Shown: one piece after another, positions 44,083-52,513 of the stretch
Layout of the letters: every line of letters begins with the position of its first letter
How positions within the stretch are numbered: position 1 is the stretch's first letter
NCBI RefSeq assembly: GCF_029637605.1
Contig: NZ_CP121261.1
Span: 2,046,001-2,110,000 of the forward strand
Length of the DNA stretch: 64,000 nt
Direction: 5' to 3'
Origin: Achromobacter spanius
Lineage (GTDB): Bacteria; Pseudomonadota; Gammaproteobacteria; Burkholderiales; Burkholderiaceae_B
Translations under genes and position numbers: made by a program
Notes under the pieces: model-generated
Database searches by the model: none
The model's input: the letters and a program-made list of their open reading frames with translations, nothing else
What the model was told of the DNA's origin: nothing

Positions 44083-45012
44083 TCAGGCCGCCACGGCTTC
44101 CTTGTCCCACGCCGCCAAGGCGCGCGCCACCGGCGCCACGCGCTCGCGCTCGGCGCTGGAAATGCCGGTCAGCAGCGGCAACATGGGGCCCATGTCGGCC
44201 ACGCCGGACAAGGTCACGGCGTCGTGCAGCACGCGGATGGGGCTGATGCCGTCGCGGCAGTCTTCCAGGCCCATGTAGTGTTGGCGCACGGCCTCGGCCT
44301 CGTCGTAGCGGCCTTCGCGCAACAGATGCAACAGGCGCATCGATCCGCGCGGCGCCACGCAGACGGAACCCGACGTAAAGCTCTTCAAGCCGAAGTCGCG
44401 ATAGTGCACGATGGCCGGGCGTTCGCCGATGCCACTGACGACCCAGCGTGAATCCACGGATTCCAGCAGCGACGACAGATACGCATCCTTTGCCGGGTTG
44501 TCGCGAACCACGGCGTACTTGAACGCCACGATGCGGCCTTCTTCGATCAGCCGGGCGGCGGTTTCCGGCGCCAGGTAGTCGGCCGACTTGATGTACATGA
44601 CGGCGGGCTTGCCCAGCGCGTCGGTGAAACGGCGCACGCCATCGGCCAGGCCCGCGTCCGTGTACGGGAACGACATCGGCAGCAGCATCGCAGTGGGAAA
44701 CGCACGCGATCGCAGGATGGCCGCCTGATCCATCATCTTGCCGTAGTCAGGCCCCACCGAAGGCAGGATCCACGTGTCCGAACCGGCCAGGCCAGCCAGC
44801 ATGTCCACGATGCGCGCGTATTCGCTCACGCCCACGTTGTAGAAATTGGCGTTGCCGCCGTACATCACGTTGCGCACGCCGCCCGCTTCCAGATGGCCCA
44901 GCAGCGTCTTGTTGGCGGCCTCGTTTAGGGAAAGATCGTCATGGCGGGCCAGGGGCGGCACGGCGATGACCGAACGCTGCAAGTCCTGCGCGGTGACCGG
45001 GGAAGTTTTCAT
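44083..45012 (-). CDS. DapA-family (DHDPS-like) aldolase or dehydratase
   Basis: A 309-residue class I aldolase of the dihydrodipicolinate synthase/NanA family. The Schiff-base lysine is in GRIVAFKYAVV, and the tyrosine region is MYIKSADYLAP. The early motif GGVRNVMYGGNANFYNVGVSEY replaces the usual GTTGE signature, so it is not lysine-pathway DapA. Members of this family cleave or dehydrate 2-keto-3-deoxy sugar acids. It is the first gene of the leftward set and is divergent from a Bug gene. AGGAG precedes the ATG at 45012. The specific substrate cannot be told. Confidence 0.82.
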   Translation of the reverse strand: MKTSPVTAQDLQRSVIAVPPLARHDDLSLNEAANKTLLGHLEAGGVRNVMYGGNANFYNVGVSEYARIVDMLAGLAGSDTWILPSVGPDYGKMMDQAAILRSRAFPTAMLLPMSFPYTDAGLADGVRRFTDALGKPAVMYIKSADYLAPETAARLIEEGRIVAFKYAVVRDNPAKDAYLSSLLESVDSRWVVSGIGERPAIVHYRDFGLKSFTSGSVCVAPRGSMRLLHLLREGRYDEAEAVRQHYMGLEDCRDGISPIRVLHDAVTLSGVADMGPMLPLLTGISSAERERVAPVARALAAWDKEAVAA

Positions 45013-45067
45013 GGACGGGGCTCCTGGCTGATCCAGTTGTCAGATAAGTAAGGTGAAAAAAGTATAC

Positions 45068-45110
45068 TTGGTTGACAAGCATAATCTCAATACCTATATT
45101 TGTTTGACAA
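45068..45110. promoter_or_regulatory. Two GntR/FadR-type operators in the divergent control region
   Basis: TTGTTTGACAA (45100-45110) fits the GntR consensus TNGTNNNACNA exactly. TTGGTTGACAA (45068-45078) differs at one position. They are 32 bp apart, about three helical turns, and lie 55 bases from the aldolase start and 90 bases from the Bug start. They are the likely targets of the GntR regulator at 43205-43978. Confidence 0.65.
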
Positions 45111-45201
45111 GTGAAACGGCATCACAAAGCGGGGTGCGTTGCGGCACCTTGCGGTTGAAAAAAGAAAGCGCGGTCACGCGCACACCCAAGGAGACAAGAC
45201 C

Positions 45202-46203
45202 ATGCACGCCCCCATCGCGCGACGCCGGCTGATCGCGGCCGCCACCTTGACGGCCATCGCCTTGGCGCTACCCGCCGCCCAGGCCCAGGCCGACTACCCC
45301 GAACGCGACGTGAAGATCATCGTGCCCTTTCCCGCCGGCGGCACAACAGACATCGCCGCGCGCGTCGTGGCCGCCGAGCTGGGCAAAACCTGGAACAAGC
45401 CGGTGGTGGTGGACAACAAGGCGGGCGCGGGCGGCAACGTCGGCACGGCGGAAGCCGCGCGCGCCACCGCCGACGGCTACACCTTGTTGATGGGCACCGT
45501 CAGCACGCATGCCATCAACCAGTCCGTCTACAGCAAGCTGCCCTACGACCCCGTGAAGGATTTCGTGCCCGTGACGCTGGTGATCCCCGTGCCGAACATT
45601 CTTGAGGTGAATCCCAAGTTCGCGGACAAGCACGGCATCCGCACCGTGGCCGACCTGATCAAGTACCTGAAGGCCAACCCGGATAGCGTCAACATGGCTT
45701 CCACCGGCAACGGCACGTCCACGCACCTGTCGGGCGAACTATTCCAGACCATGACGGGCACGCGCATGACGCATGTGCCGTACAAGGGCAGCAGCCCCGC
45801 GTTGACCGACGTGATGGGCGGTTCGGCCGACCTGATCTTCGACAACCTGCCCTCGTCCATGGGCTATATCAAGGGCGGCAAGCTGCGCCCGCTGGCCGTG
45901 ACCACGGCCGCGCGCTCGCCCGCCTTGCCCGACGTGCCAACCATGGCCGAAGCCGGCGTGAAGGGCTACGAGGCATCCAGCTGGTTCGGCTTGCTGGCGC
46001 CGGCGGGCACGCCGCCCGCCATCGTCGAGAAGATCCAGCGAGATGTGGCCGCCGCCCTGCAACAGGCCCCGGTGCGCGCGCAATTGCAGGCGCAAGGCGC
46101 CACGCCGTCGGGCAACACACCCGCGCAGTTCAAACAATTCATGGCGCAAGAAACCGCCAAGTGGGCCAAGGTGGTGCAAGCCTCGGGCGCCAAAGTCGAC
46201 TGA
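45202..46203 (+). CDS. Bug-family (TctC) periplasmic binding protein
   Basis: A 333-residue Bug protein with signal peptide [24 protein letters not shown]. The core matches the family: [98 protein letters not shown] lies 9 bases before the ATG, which I prefer to an upstream ATG at 45139 that adds 21 unlike residues. It is the first rightward gene, directly downstream of the GntR-like sites. No TctAB genes follow. Confidence 0.93.
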   Translation: MHAPIARRRLIAAATLTAIALALPAAQAQADYPERDVKIIVPFPAGGTTDIAARVVAAELGKTWNKPVVVDNKAGAGGNVGTAEAARATADGYTLLMGTVSTHAINQSVYSKLPYDPVKDFVPVTLVIPVPNILEVNPKFADKHGIRTVADLIKYLKANPDSVNMASTGNGTSTHLSGELFQTMTGTRMTHVPYKGSSPALTDVMGGSADLIFDNLPSSMGYIKGGKLRPLAVTTAARSPALPDVPTMAEAGVKGYEASSWFGLLAPAGTPPAIVEKIQRDVAAALQQAPVRAQLQAQGATPSGNTPAQFKQFMAQETAKWAKVVQASGAKVD

Positions 46204-46276
46204 ACCTACGCATATTCGGCCCGTGCGCAACGCGTGAGCGCCGGGCTTTTCATCACCACGCGAACCAGGAGACAAC

Positions 46277-47248
46277 ATGAATAAACTGTTCTGCGCGGCC
46301 GCCGCGGCGGGCGCTGTGCTACTAGCCGGGCCCACCGCCCAGGCTGCCGGTTACCCGGAAAAGCCGGTCACCATGATTGTGCCGTTCGTGCCGGGCGGTT
46401 CGTCCGACATCACGGCGCGCTCGGTCACCCCGATGCTGACCCAGACGCTGGGCCAGACCTTCGTGGTCGAGAACAAACCCGGCGCCAACAGCGCCATCGG
46501 CGCGCAGGCGCTGGCCCGCAGCACGCCCGATGGCTACACGATGATGGTTGGCTCCATCGGCACCTTCGCCATCAACGAAGCCCTCTACAAGAACCTGGCC
46601 TACAACCCCAGCAAGGACTTCGCTTACCTGACGCAGGCGGTGCGCAACCCGAATGTGCTGGTAGCCGCTACCAAGTTCCCGGCCAACACCGTTGCCGAAC
46701 TGGTTGCCTATGCGAAGAAGAATCCGGGCAGCGTGTCTTATGCCTCGTCCGGCACGGGTTCGTCGGACCACCTGTCCGCCGTGCTGTTTCGCCAGCGCAC
46801 GGACAGCACCGGTGTAGACGTGCCCTACAAGGGCGGCGGTGCCGCCATTGCCGACCTGCTCGGCGGACAGGTCAACGTGTCGTTCCAGAATCTGGGCGCG
46901 GTGCAAAACCACATCAAGGCCGGCAAGCTCAAGGCCCTGGCCATCACCGGGGATACGCGCGCGACCGATCTGCCCGACGTGCCGACGCTGGCCGAAGCCG
47001 GCATCAAGGACATGGTGGTGTATTCGTGGCAGGGGTTCGCCGTGCCCAAGGCCACGCCGCCCGACGTCGTGGAAAAGCTGTCCAAGGCCTTGCAGGACGC
47101 GCTGCGCGACCCGAAGACCAAGCAGACGCTGCAAGGGCTGGGCTTTGAAGTCGTGGCCAACACGCCGCAGCAGTTCGCGGCGTTCCAGCAGGCCGAAGTG
47201 AAACGGTGGAAAGACGTCATCCAGAAGGCCAACATCCAACTGGAGTAA
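46277..47248 (+). CDS. Bug-family (TctC) periplasmic binding protein
   Basis: A 323-residue Bug protein with signal peptide ending TAQAAG. It reads VTMIVPFVPGGSSDITARSVTPMLTQTLG, ENKPGANSAIGAQALARSTPDGYTMM and VPYKGGGAAIADLLGG, as expected. It lies 73 bases after the previous Bug gene and is clearly diverged from it, so the pair is not a recent duplication. AGGAG precedes the ATG. The tandem suggests two related substrates or a specialised uptake task for the locus. Confidence 0.93.
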   Translation: MNKLFCAAAAAGAVLLAGPTAQAAGYPEKPVTMIVPFVPGGSSDITARSVTPMLTQTLGQTFVVENKPGANSAIGAQALARSTPDGYTMMVGSIGTFAINEALYKNLAYNPSKDFAYLTQAVRNPNVLVAATKFPANTVAELVAYAKKNPGSVSYASSGTGSSDHLSAVLFRQRTDSTGVDVPYKGGGAAIADLLGGQVNVSFQNLGAVQNHIKAGKLKALAITGDTRATDLPDVPTLAEAGIKDMVVYSWQGFAVPKATPPDVVEKLSKALQDALRDPKTKQTLQGLGFEVVANTPQQFAAFQQAEVKRWKDVIQKANIQLE

Positions 47249-47275
47249 ACGCCGGGCCGCCGGGCCGCTATAAGA

Positions 47276-47297
47276 GGGGGTGCCTTCGGGCATCCCC
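47276..47297 (+). repeat. Stem-loop with TTCG tetraloop after the second rightward Bug gene
   Basis: GGGGGTGCC (47276-47284) pairs with GGCATCCCC (47289-47297), with one G-T pair, around a stable TTCG loop. It lies 28 bases after the stop. No T-run follows, so it may be a stabilising 3' structure that sets the expression ratio to the next gene. Confidence 0.5.
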
Positions 47298-47328
47298 TGA
47301 AGCGGCGTTCAAGCCTGAATCAAGTAGC

Positions 47329-48318
47329 ATGACCGTTTTCGCCACCCACTCGTACGACAACATGACCACCAAGCATCGCATCATCCAGGTCGGCTCGCTG
47401 GCCGGCTCCCCCTCCGCCAACAAGAACCTTGCCGACGGCTATGACGTCGTTGAACTGTGGAAATTTCCCGACCGCAAGGCGGCGCTGGCTGAGCACGGCA
47501 AGGGCATCACCGCCGTCGTCACGTCGGCCAATTTCGGCGCAGACGCCGAATTGATCAACGCGCTGCCCGACCTCAAGGCCATTTGCAGTTGGGGCGTGGG
47601 TTACGAAACGATAGACGTAGAAGCCGCCAAGAAGCGTGGCGTGCAGGTCAGCAACACGCCCGACGTGCTGACGGATTGCGTGGCGGATCTGGCCTGGGGC
47701 CTGCTGATCGCGGGCGCGCGCCGCATGGGCCAGGGCGAACGCTTCGTACGCGCTGGCCAATGGGGCCAGGTGCATGGCAGCATCCCGTTGGGTCAGCGCG
47801 TCAGCGGCAAGAAGCTGGGCATTGTGGGCCTGGGCCGCATCGGCGAAGCCATCGCCAAGCGCGGCACGGGTTTCGACATGGACGTGCGCTATCACAACCG
47901 CAGAAAGCGCGACGACATCCCTTATGGCTACGAAGCGTCGCTGGTCGACCTGGCCACCTGGGCCGACTTCCTGGTGGTTGCGACCGTGGGCGGACCCAGC
48001 ACGCGCCATCTGGTGAACCAGCCCGTGCTGGAAGCGTTGGGCCCCAAGGGCATCATCGTCAACATCGCGCGCGGCCCGGTCATTGACGAAGCCGCGCTGG
48101 TGGCGGCGCTGGAAGCCGGCAAGCTGGGCTGCGCCGCACTGGACGTGTTCGAACACGAACCCAAGGTGCCGCAAGCGCTGATCGACAGCGACAACGCCGT
48201 GCTGCTGCCGCACATCGGCAGCGCCACGCTGGAGACGCGCCTGGACATGGAAAACCTGATGCTGGACAACCTGAAGTCCTACTTCGACACCGGACGCGTG
48301 ATCACGCCGGTGGAGTAA
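47329..48318 (+). CDS. D-2-hydroxyacid dehydrogenase (hydroxypyruvate/glyoxylate reductase type)
   Basis: A 329-residue NAD(P)-dependent enzyme with the Rossmann motif GLGRIGEAIAK, the catalytic Arg in NIARGPVID, the Glu in DVFEHEP and His in LPHIGSAT. The SWGVGYETIDV and NTPDVLTDCVADLAWGLL segments place it in the D-isomer-specific 2-hydroxyacid dehydrogenases near glyoxylate/hydroxypyruvate reductases. It is last of the rightward genes of the sugar-acid locus and probably handles a 2-keto acid or hydroxypyruvate-type product. The ATG at 47329 has no good Shine-Dalgarno; ATG 47362 is the alternative. Confidence 0.9.
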   Translation: MTVFATHSYDNMTTKHRIIQVGSLAGSPSANKNLADGYDVVELWKFPDRKAALAEHGKGITAVVTSANFGADAELINALPDLKAICSWGVGYETIDVEAAKKRGVQVSNTPDVLTDCVADLAWGLLIAGARRMGQGERFVRAGQWGQVHGSIPLGQRVSGKKLGIVGLGRIGEAIAKRGTGFDMDVRYHNRRKRDDIPYGYEASLVDLATWADFLVVATVGGPSTRHLVNQPVLEALGPKGIIVNIARGPVIDEAALVAALEAGKLGCAALDVFEHEPKVPQALIDSDNAVLLPHIGSATLETRLDMENLMLDNLKSYFDTGRVITPVE

Positions 48319-48366
48319 GCGGTGGAGTAAGCGTCACGTGCATGGCGCACATGGCGTGCAAATGAA

Positions 48367-48398
48367 AAAGCCTCTCGGCGCCCATACCGAGAGGCTTT
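48367..48398 (+). terminator. Terminator after the D-2-hydroxyacid dehydrogenase gene
   Basis: AAAGCCTCTCGG (48367-48378) and CCGAGAGGCTTT (48387-48398) form a perfect 12-bp stem. It also lies downstream of the minus-strand small protein gene and may serve both. Confidence 0.85.
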
Positions 48399-48469
48399 CG
48401 ACTTTCCGGCCCACAACGGGGTCGGCAGTCTTCCTGCAAAGGAACTGGCAGGGCTTTACCGCCCCTGCC

Positions 48470-48706
48470 TTACTTCGCCGGCGTGGTGCCGGATTGGCCC
48501 ATACTTGAAGCCGTGCCTGATTTCGCGCCCGCGTGTTTGGCGGATGCCTTGTCAGACTTGTGATGCTTGTGCTGCGCGTGGGTTTTGGAATCACCCTTGT
48601 TGGCCTGCGCATCGGCGCCGGCCGCAAACGCCGAAGGCGCTGCGGCAAGGCCAAGGCACAAGGCCGACGTGGATAAGAACGCAGCGATACGGGAGTGTGT
48701 CGTCAT
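48470..48706 (-). CDS. Small secreted His/Lys-rich protein of unknown function
   Basis: A 78-residue protein with a clear Sec signal peptide (MTTHSRIAAFLSTSALCLGLAAAPSAFAA). The mature part, about 50 residues, is rich in Lys, His, Ala and Ser, with THAQHKHHKSDKASAKH at its core, and ends SGTTPAK. I do not recognise a named family. The composition could bind metals or anionic polymer. AGGAG lies about 10 bases before the ATG at 48706, supporting this start. Its nearest neighbours are unrelated. Confidence 0.72.
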   Translation of the reverse strand: MTTHSRIAAFLSTSALCLGLAAAPSAFAAGADAQANKGDSKTHAQHKHHKSDKASAKHAGAKSGTASSMGQSGTTPAK

Positions 48707-48889
48707 TGCATGTACTCCTGGATAAACAAGGCCGAAGCCTGTGCGGCAGTGGGCGGCAACATCGCCGCTTATGCCGTACTCCGTTTGAAGACCGGACATG
48801 CAGAAGGTTCAATGCGGAACCAGAAAATTTCGGCTGCTAACGCCTGGAAATATCGCTGTCGATGCGCTGTCAGGGCACTATCGGCGGGC

Positions 48890-48922
48890 TGTCGACGCGT
48901 TGTCGATGCGTTGTCGACGTCC
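48890..48922. repeat. Three tandem 11-bp repeats downstream of the TauE gene
   Basis: TGTCGACGCGT (48890-48900), TGTCGATGCGT (48901-48911) and TGTCGACGTCC (48912-48922) are tandem variants. A related TGTCGATGCGC lies at 48857-48867. They sit between the end of the TauE-type gene and the small secreted protein gene. Their role is unknown. The 225-base gap otherwise looks empty. Confidence 0.7.
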
Positions 48923-48936
48923 GATCAACATGCCCT

Positions 48937-49764
48937 CTACGACTCGAACACCAACAACGCGACGGTGGCGAACAGCAGCAGCGCGAAGCAGACTCTCAGC
49001 TTGCGTTCGGGCAGCTTGTACGCCAAGCGCACGCCGACAGGAACGAACAGCAAACTGCCAATGGCCATCGGCAGGCCCACCATCCAGTTCGCCTGCCCGG
49101 CCCAGGCATAGGTGATCAGCGCAATGGTCGAGCCGGGAATCACCATGCAAAGCGCCAGGGCCTGCGCCGTGGTCTGCGACAAGCGGAACACCGTCGTGAT
49201 GATGGGCACGGCCAGCACCGCGCCGCCCACGCCGAAGAAGCCGCCCAAGGTGCCACACAGCATGCCCAGCACGCTTGCGCGACGTGGCGTGAGGATGGGG
49301 ACCGGGCGTGATGGCGCGGGCTTTTCCAAAGGATGTTCCGACCGTTGTTCCGACGCCTGCTCCGGCCGCTGACGACGAGCCGCCAGGCGGCCGGCACGCC
49401 AGGTCTGCCAGACGTAGAACAACGCGACAAAGAACAGGAACACGGCGAAGCTCTGGCGCAGCACGCTGGACTCAATACCCAGCGCCAAGCGCGCACCCAC
49501 CCAGGTGAACACCACCGCGCCCGCCGCGCCTGCCGCGGCCACACGCCTGTCGATACGCGCTTGCTGGTTGTACTTGCGCACCGCCACGGTAATGGCGGGC
49601 AACACCATGATCAGCGCGGTGCCCTGCGCCAACTGCTGCGACATGCCCATCAACAACACCAGCGCGGGAATGGCGATGAGCCCGCCGCCGATGCCCAGTG
49701 CGCCGCCCATGAAACCGATGAGGCTACCCGCGGCCAGGCAGACGGCAATAATCAACAGACTCAC
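48937..49764 (-). CDS. TauE/SafE-family membrane exporter
   Basis: A 275-residue protein with about eight membrane helices in two halves. The family glycine-rich motifs are GFMGGALGIGGGLIAIPAL at the N-terminus and GTLGGFFGVGGAVLAVPII at the start of the second half. A basic linker of about 40 residues separates them. TauE/SafE proteins export sulfite, sulfoacetate or other organic acids. The GTG start at 49764 lies 49 bases downstream of radA on the same strand. The substrate is unknown. Confidence 0.9.
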   Translation of the reverse strand: MSLLIIAVCLAAGSLIGFMGGALGIGGGLIAIPALVLLMGMSQQLAQGTALIMVLPAITVAVRKYNQQARIDRRVAAAGAAGAVVFTWVGARLALGIESSVLRQSFAVFLFFVALFYVWQTWRAGRLAARRQRPEQASEQRSEHPLEKPAPSRPVPILTPRRASVLGMLCGTLGGFFGVGGAVLAVPIITTVFRLSQTTAQALALCMVIPGSTIALITYAWAGQANWMVGLPMAIGSLLFVPVGVRLAYKLPERKLRVCFALLLFATVALLVFES

Positions 49765-49813
49765 TTCGTGCTTGCTCCAGCAGCCCTAGTCTTCATGACC
49801 AGGAATCAGCGCG

Positions 49814-51175
49814 TCAGCGCAATTTGTCCAACGCGGCATCCAGGCGGTCCACCGCCCAGATCTCCAGCCCGTCGATGGGTTGACGCGGGGCGTTGGCCTT
49901 CGGAATCAGCGCAATCGAAAAGCCCAGCTTGGCCGCTTCACGCAGGCGTTCCTGCCCGCGCGGCGCGGGCCGGATCTCGCCGGCCAGGCCGACTTCGCCA
50001 AAGGCGATCAGGCCGCGCGGCAGCGGCTTGTCGCGCAGCGATGACATGATGGCCAGCAGCACCGGCAAGTCCGCCGCGGGCTCGGTGATGCGCACGCCGC
50101 CCACCGCGTTGACGAACACGTCCTGATCAAAGGTGGTGACGCCGGCGTGCCGGTGCAACACGGCCAGCAGCATGGCCAAGCGGTTGCCTTCCAGGCCCAC
50201 CGTCAGCCGGCGCGGGTTGGGCGCGTGCGAACTGTCGACCAGCGCCTGGATCTCGACCAGCAGCGGACGCGTGCCTTCCTGCGTGGCCATCACACAGGAA
50301 CCCGCCACCTGTTGTTCATGCTGCGACAGGAACAGCGCTGACGGGTTGGCCACGCCGCGCAGGCCGCGGTCGGTCATGGCGAATACGCCCAATTCGTTGA
50401 CCGCGCCAAAGCGGTTCTTGAACGCACGCACCAGCCGGAACGAGGAATGCGTATCGCCTTCGAAATACAGCACCGTGTCGACGATGTGTTCCAGCACGCG
50501 GGGGCCGGCCAACGCGCCGTCTTTCGTGACGTGGCCGATCATGACGATGGCGATGCCGGTCTGCTTGGCCAGGCGCGTGAGTTGCGCCGCGCATTCGCGC
50601 ACCTGAGACACCGACCCCGGGGCAGCGCTCAGTTCGCCGCTGTACACGGTCTGGATGGAGTCGATCACGGCCACGGTCGGCTTTTGTTCCGACACCGCCG
50701 CCTGGATGGCTTCCAGCCGGATCTCGGCCAGCAAGTTGACGTTGCCGGTTTGCAGGTCCAGCCGGCGGGCACGCAAGGCCACCTGTTCAGCCGATTCCTC
50801 GCCGGTGACATACAGCACGTTGGTGCTTGCCGACAACGACGCAAGCGCCTGCAGCAGCAGCGTGGACTTGCCAATACCCGGGTCGCCCCCGATCAGCACG
50901 ACCGCGCCGGCCACCAGGCCACCGCCCAGCACGCGGTCGAACTCGTCCAGCCCGGTGGGCTGGCGCGGCGTTTCGCGGGCTTCGATTTCGGACAGGCTGC
51001 GAACCGGGCTGGCCGAGGCCAGCGGCGCGTAGCGGTGCGCGGCGGCGGCGGGGGTGGATGACTCCACCGTCTCTTCCAGCGTGTTCCAGGCATTGCAGTG
51101 CGGGCATTTGCCCTGCCACTTGGGGGTGGTGCCGCCGCAGTCGGCGCACACATATACGGTTCGGGATTTAGCCAT
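49814..51175 (-). CDS. radA: DNA repair protein RadA
   Basis: A 453-residue RecA-like ATPase that promotes branch migration of recombination intermediates. It has a C4 zinc finger (Cys10, Cys13, Cys24, Cys27), Walker A GGDPGIGKST at residues 96-105, the RadA-specific KNRFGAVNELGVF motif and a Lon-protease-like C-terminal domain with LPRGLIAFGEVGLAGEIRPAPRGQERLREAAKLGF. The protein is complete. No Shine-Dalgarno is obvious at the ATG. Confidence 0.97.
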   Translation of the reverse strand: MAKSRTVYVCADCGGTTPKWQGKCPHCNAWNTLEETVESSTPAAAAHRYAPLASASPVRSLSEIEARETPRQPTGLDEFDRVLGGGLVAGAVVLIGGDPGIGKSTLLLQALASLSASTNVLYVTGEESAEQVALRARRLDLQTGNVNLLAEIRLEAIQAAVSEQKPTVAVIDSIQTVYSGELSAAPGSVSQVRECAAQLTRLAKQTGIAIVMIGHVTKDGALAGPRVLEHIVDTVLYFEGDTHSSFRLVRAFKNRFGAVNELGVFAMTDRGLRGVANPSALFLSQHEQQVAGSCVMATQEGTRPLLVEIQALVDSSHAPNPRRLTVGLEGNRLAMLLAVLHRHAGVTTFDQDVFVNAVGGVRITEPAADLPVLLAIMSSLRDKPLPRGLIAFGEVGLAGEIRPAPRGQERLREAAKLGFSIALIPKANAPRQPIDGLEIWAVDRLDAALDKLR

Positions 51176-51356
51176 GCGCGAAAGTGTACCGGCAACGCAC
51201 TTTGGCCGGGGCCAGGGCCAGAAGTTACATCACGGCAATCGGCGAAATTTAGCTGCCGGAAGTGCCGCGAATCGCGCATAATCGTCGAGTACAGCGCCCG
51301 GCAAGGGTCCAACGCGTAGGCGTTTTGCCACCGGACGCCACCGTGAGGAGCAGCGC

Positions 51357-51908
51357 ATGAGCATTACCTATCGCCCCCCTTTCGACGAAGACGATGCACG
51401 GGAACTGCGCGCCCTGTACCGCAAGCACGAGCCCGGCAGCAGCCCCGAACTGGACGCCGCGGTTCGCCGCAGTTGGCACCCCGGACATAGTTGGCACCCC
51501 GGGTGGGCCGCCGCCGCGTGCGCCATGCTGGTTGCCGGCCTGTTCGCCTGGACCAATATGCGCGAAGCCGTCCCCCAAAACGAAACCGAAACCGAAACGC
51601 AGACTGTGACGCAGGCTGCCAGCGGTCACGCCGGATCTTCTTCGGCCATGACGCCGGCCATGGCCCAGTCCGCCCCCGCCGTGGAAGCCGTGCCCGTCGT
51701 AGCCACTCAGGCAAGCGATCCCCCTGCCGTGGAAGTGGCGGCATTCAATGAACAGGACATCGAGGCCCGCGTGGCCCACATCCGGCAACTGATGCAGGAC
51801 GACCAGCAAGACGCCGCCGTGCTCGCGCTGCGTGAACTGCAACAGGGCGCCCCGGACCTGGTCTTGCCGGATGATCTCCAGGAACTGGCTCAGCAAAATC
51901 CCGCCTGA
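51357..51908 (+). CDS. Membrane-anchored protein of unknown function
   Basis: A 183-residue protein with an acidic cytoplasmic N-terminus (FDEDDARELRALYRKHEPGSSPELDAAVRRSW), one membrane helix (WAAAACAMLVAGLFAW), an Ala/Thr/Glu-rich linker and a C-terminal helical segment (DIEARVAHIRQLMQDDQQDAAVLALRELQQGAPDLVLPDDLQEL). The layout resembles small anti-sigma-like or assembly-factor proteins, but I recognise no family. A duplicated SWHPGH/SWHPGW pair lies just before the helix. GAGGAG precedes the ATG. It is divergent from radA. Confidence 0.8.
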   Translation: MSITYRPPFDEDDARELRALYRKHEPGSSPELDAAVRRSWHPGHSWHPGWAAAACAMLVAGLFAWTNMREAVPQNETETETQTVTQAASGHAGSSSAMTPAMAQSAPAVEAVPVVATQASDPPAVEVAAFNEQDIEARVAHIRQLMQDDQQDAAVLALRELQQGAPDLVLPDDLQELAQQNPA

Positions 51909-52029
51909 CGGTGCTTACCCAGCCCTGCGCGGTGGCCGCCTGCATGGCAGTGCCCACAGCGCTGTTGCGCGCATGACGCACTGAAATTTGTGGTCAAAAA
52001 ATGGGCGGCTTCTTGCTAACATAGCCGCC

Positions 52030-52506
52030 ATGAGTCCGAGCTTCCACCACCGCAATCTTCCCCACCTGCTGCTATACGCGCGCGAAACCCTGATGGCGCA
52101 TTTCCGTCCTGTTTTGCACGCGGCCGGGGTCACCGAACAACAATGGCGGGTATTGCGCACCCTGAGCGAAACGGGCGCGATGGAACCCAACCAGATCGCG
52201 CGCAGTTGCCAGATTCTCAGCCCCAGCCTGACCCGCATGCTGGCCGGCATGGAAGAACAAGGCCTGATCAAGCGTGTGCGGTCCAGCGCCGACCAGCGCC
52301 GCCAGGAAATATCCCTGACCCCCAAAAGCCACAAGCTGATCGACCGCATGCGCCCGCATGTAGATGCGAAATACCAGGAAATCGAAGCGAAGATCGGCAA
52401 GGAATTGCTGGACCGCCTGTACCACGACGTCGACACCATGGTGGCGCTGATCAAGCGCGATTCGCCGGCGTCGGCGGAAGCCGCCGATTCCGGCGATCGC
52501 GCCTGA
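52030..52506 (+). CDS. hpaR: HpaR, MarR-family repressor of homoprotocatechuate degradation
   Basis: A 158-residue MarR-family protein closely resembling E. coli HpaR (LLYARETLMAHFRPVL...VTEQQWRVLRTLSE...ILSPSLTRMLAGMEEQGLI, DQRRQEISLTPKS). HpaR represses the hpa meta-cleavage operon and is released by 4-hydroxyphenylacetate or homoprotocatechuate. The gene converges on hpaD with 7 bases between stops. Two candidate operators lie at 54909-54924 and 55017-55032. The ATG at 52030 lacks a Shine-Dalgarno; an ATG 14 codons upstream is open but unlike the family. Confidence 0.92.
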   Translation: MSPSFHHRNLPHLLLYARETLMAHFRPVLHAAGVTEQQWRVLRTLSETGAMEPNQIARSCQILSPSLTRMLAGMEEQGLIKRVRSSADQRRQEISLTPKSHKLIDRMRPHVDAKYQEIEAKIGKELLDRLYHDVDTMVALIKRDSPASAEAADSGDRA

Positions 52507-52513
52507 GGCGAAC

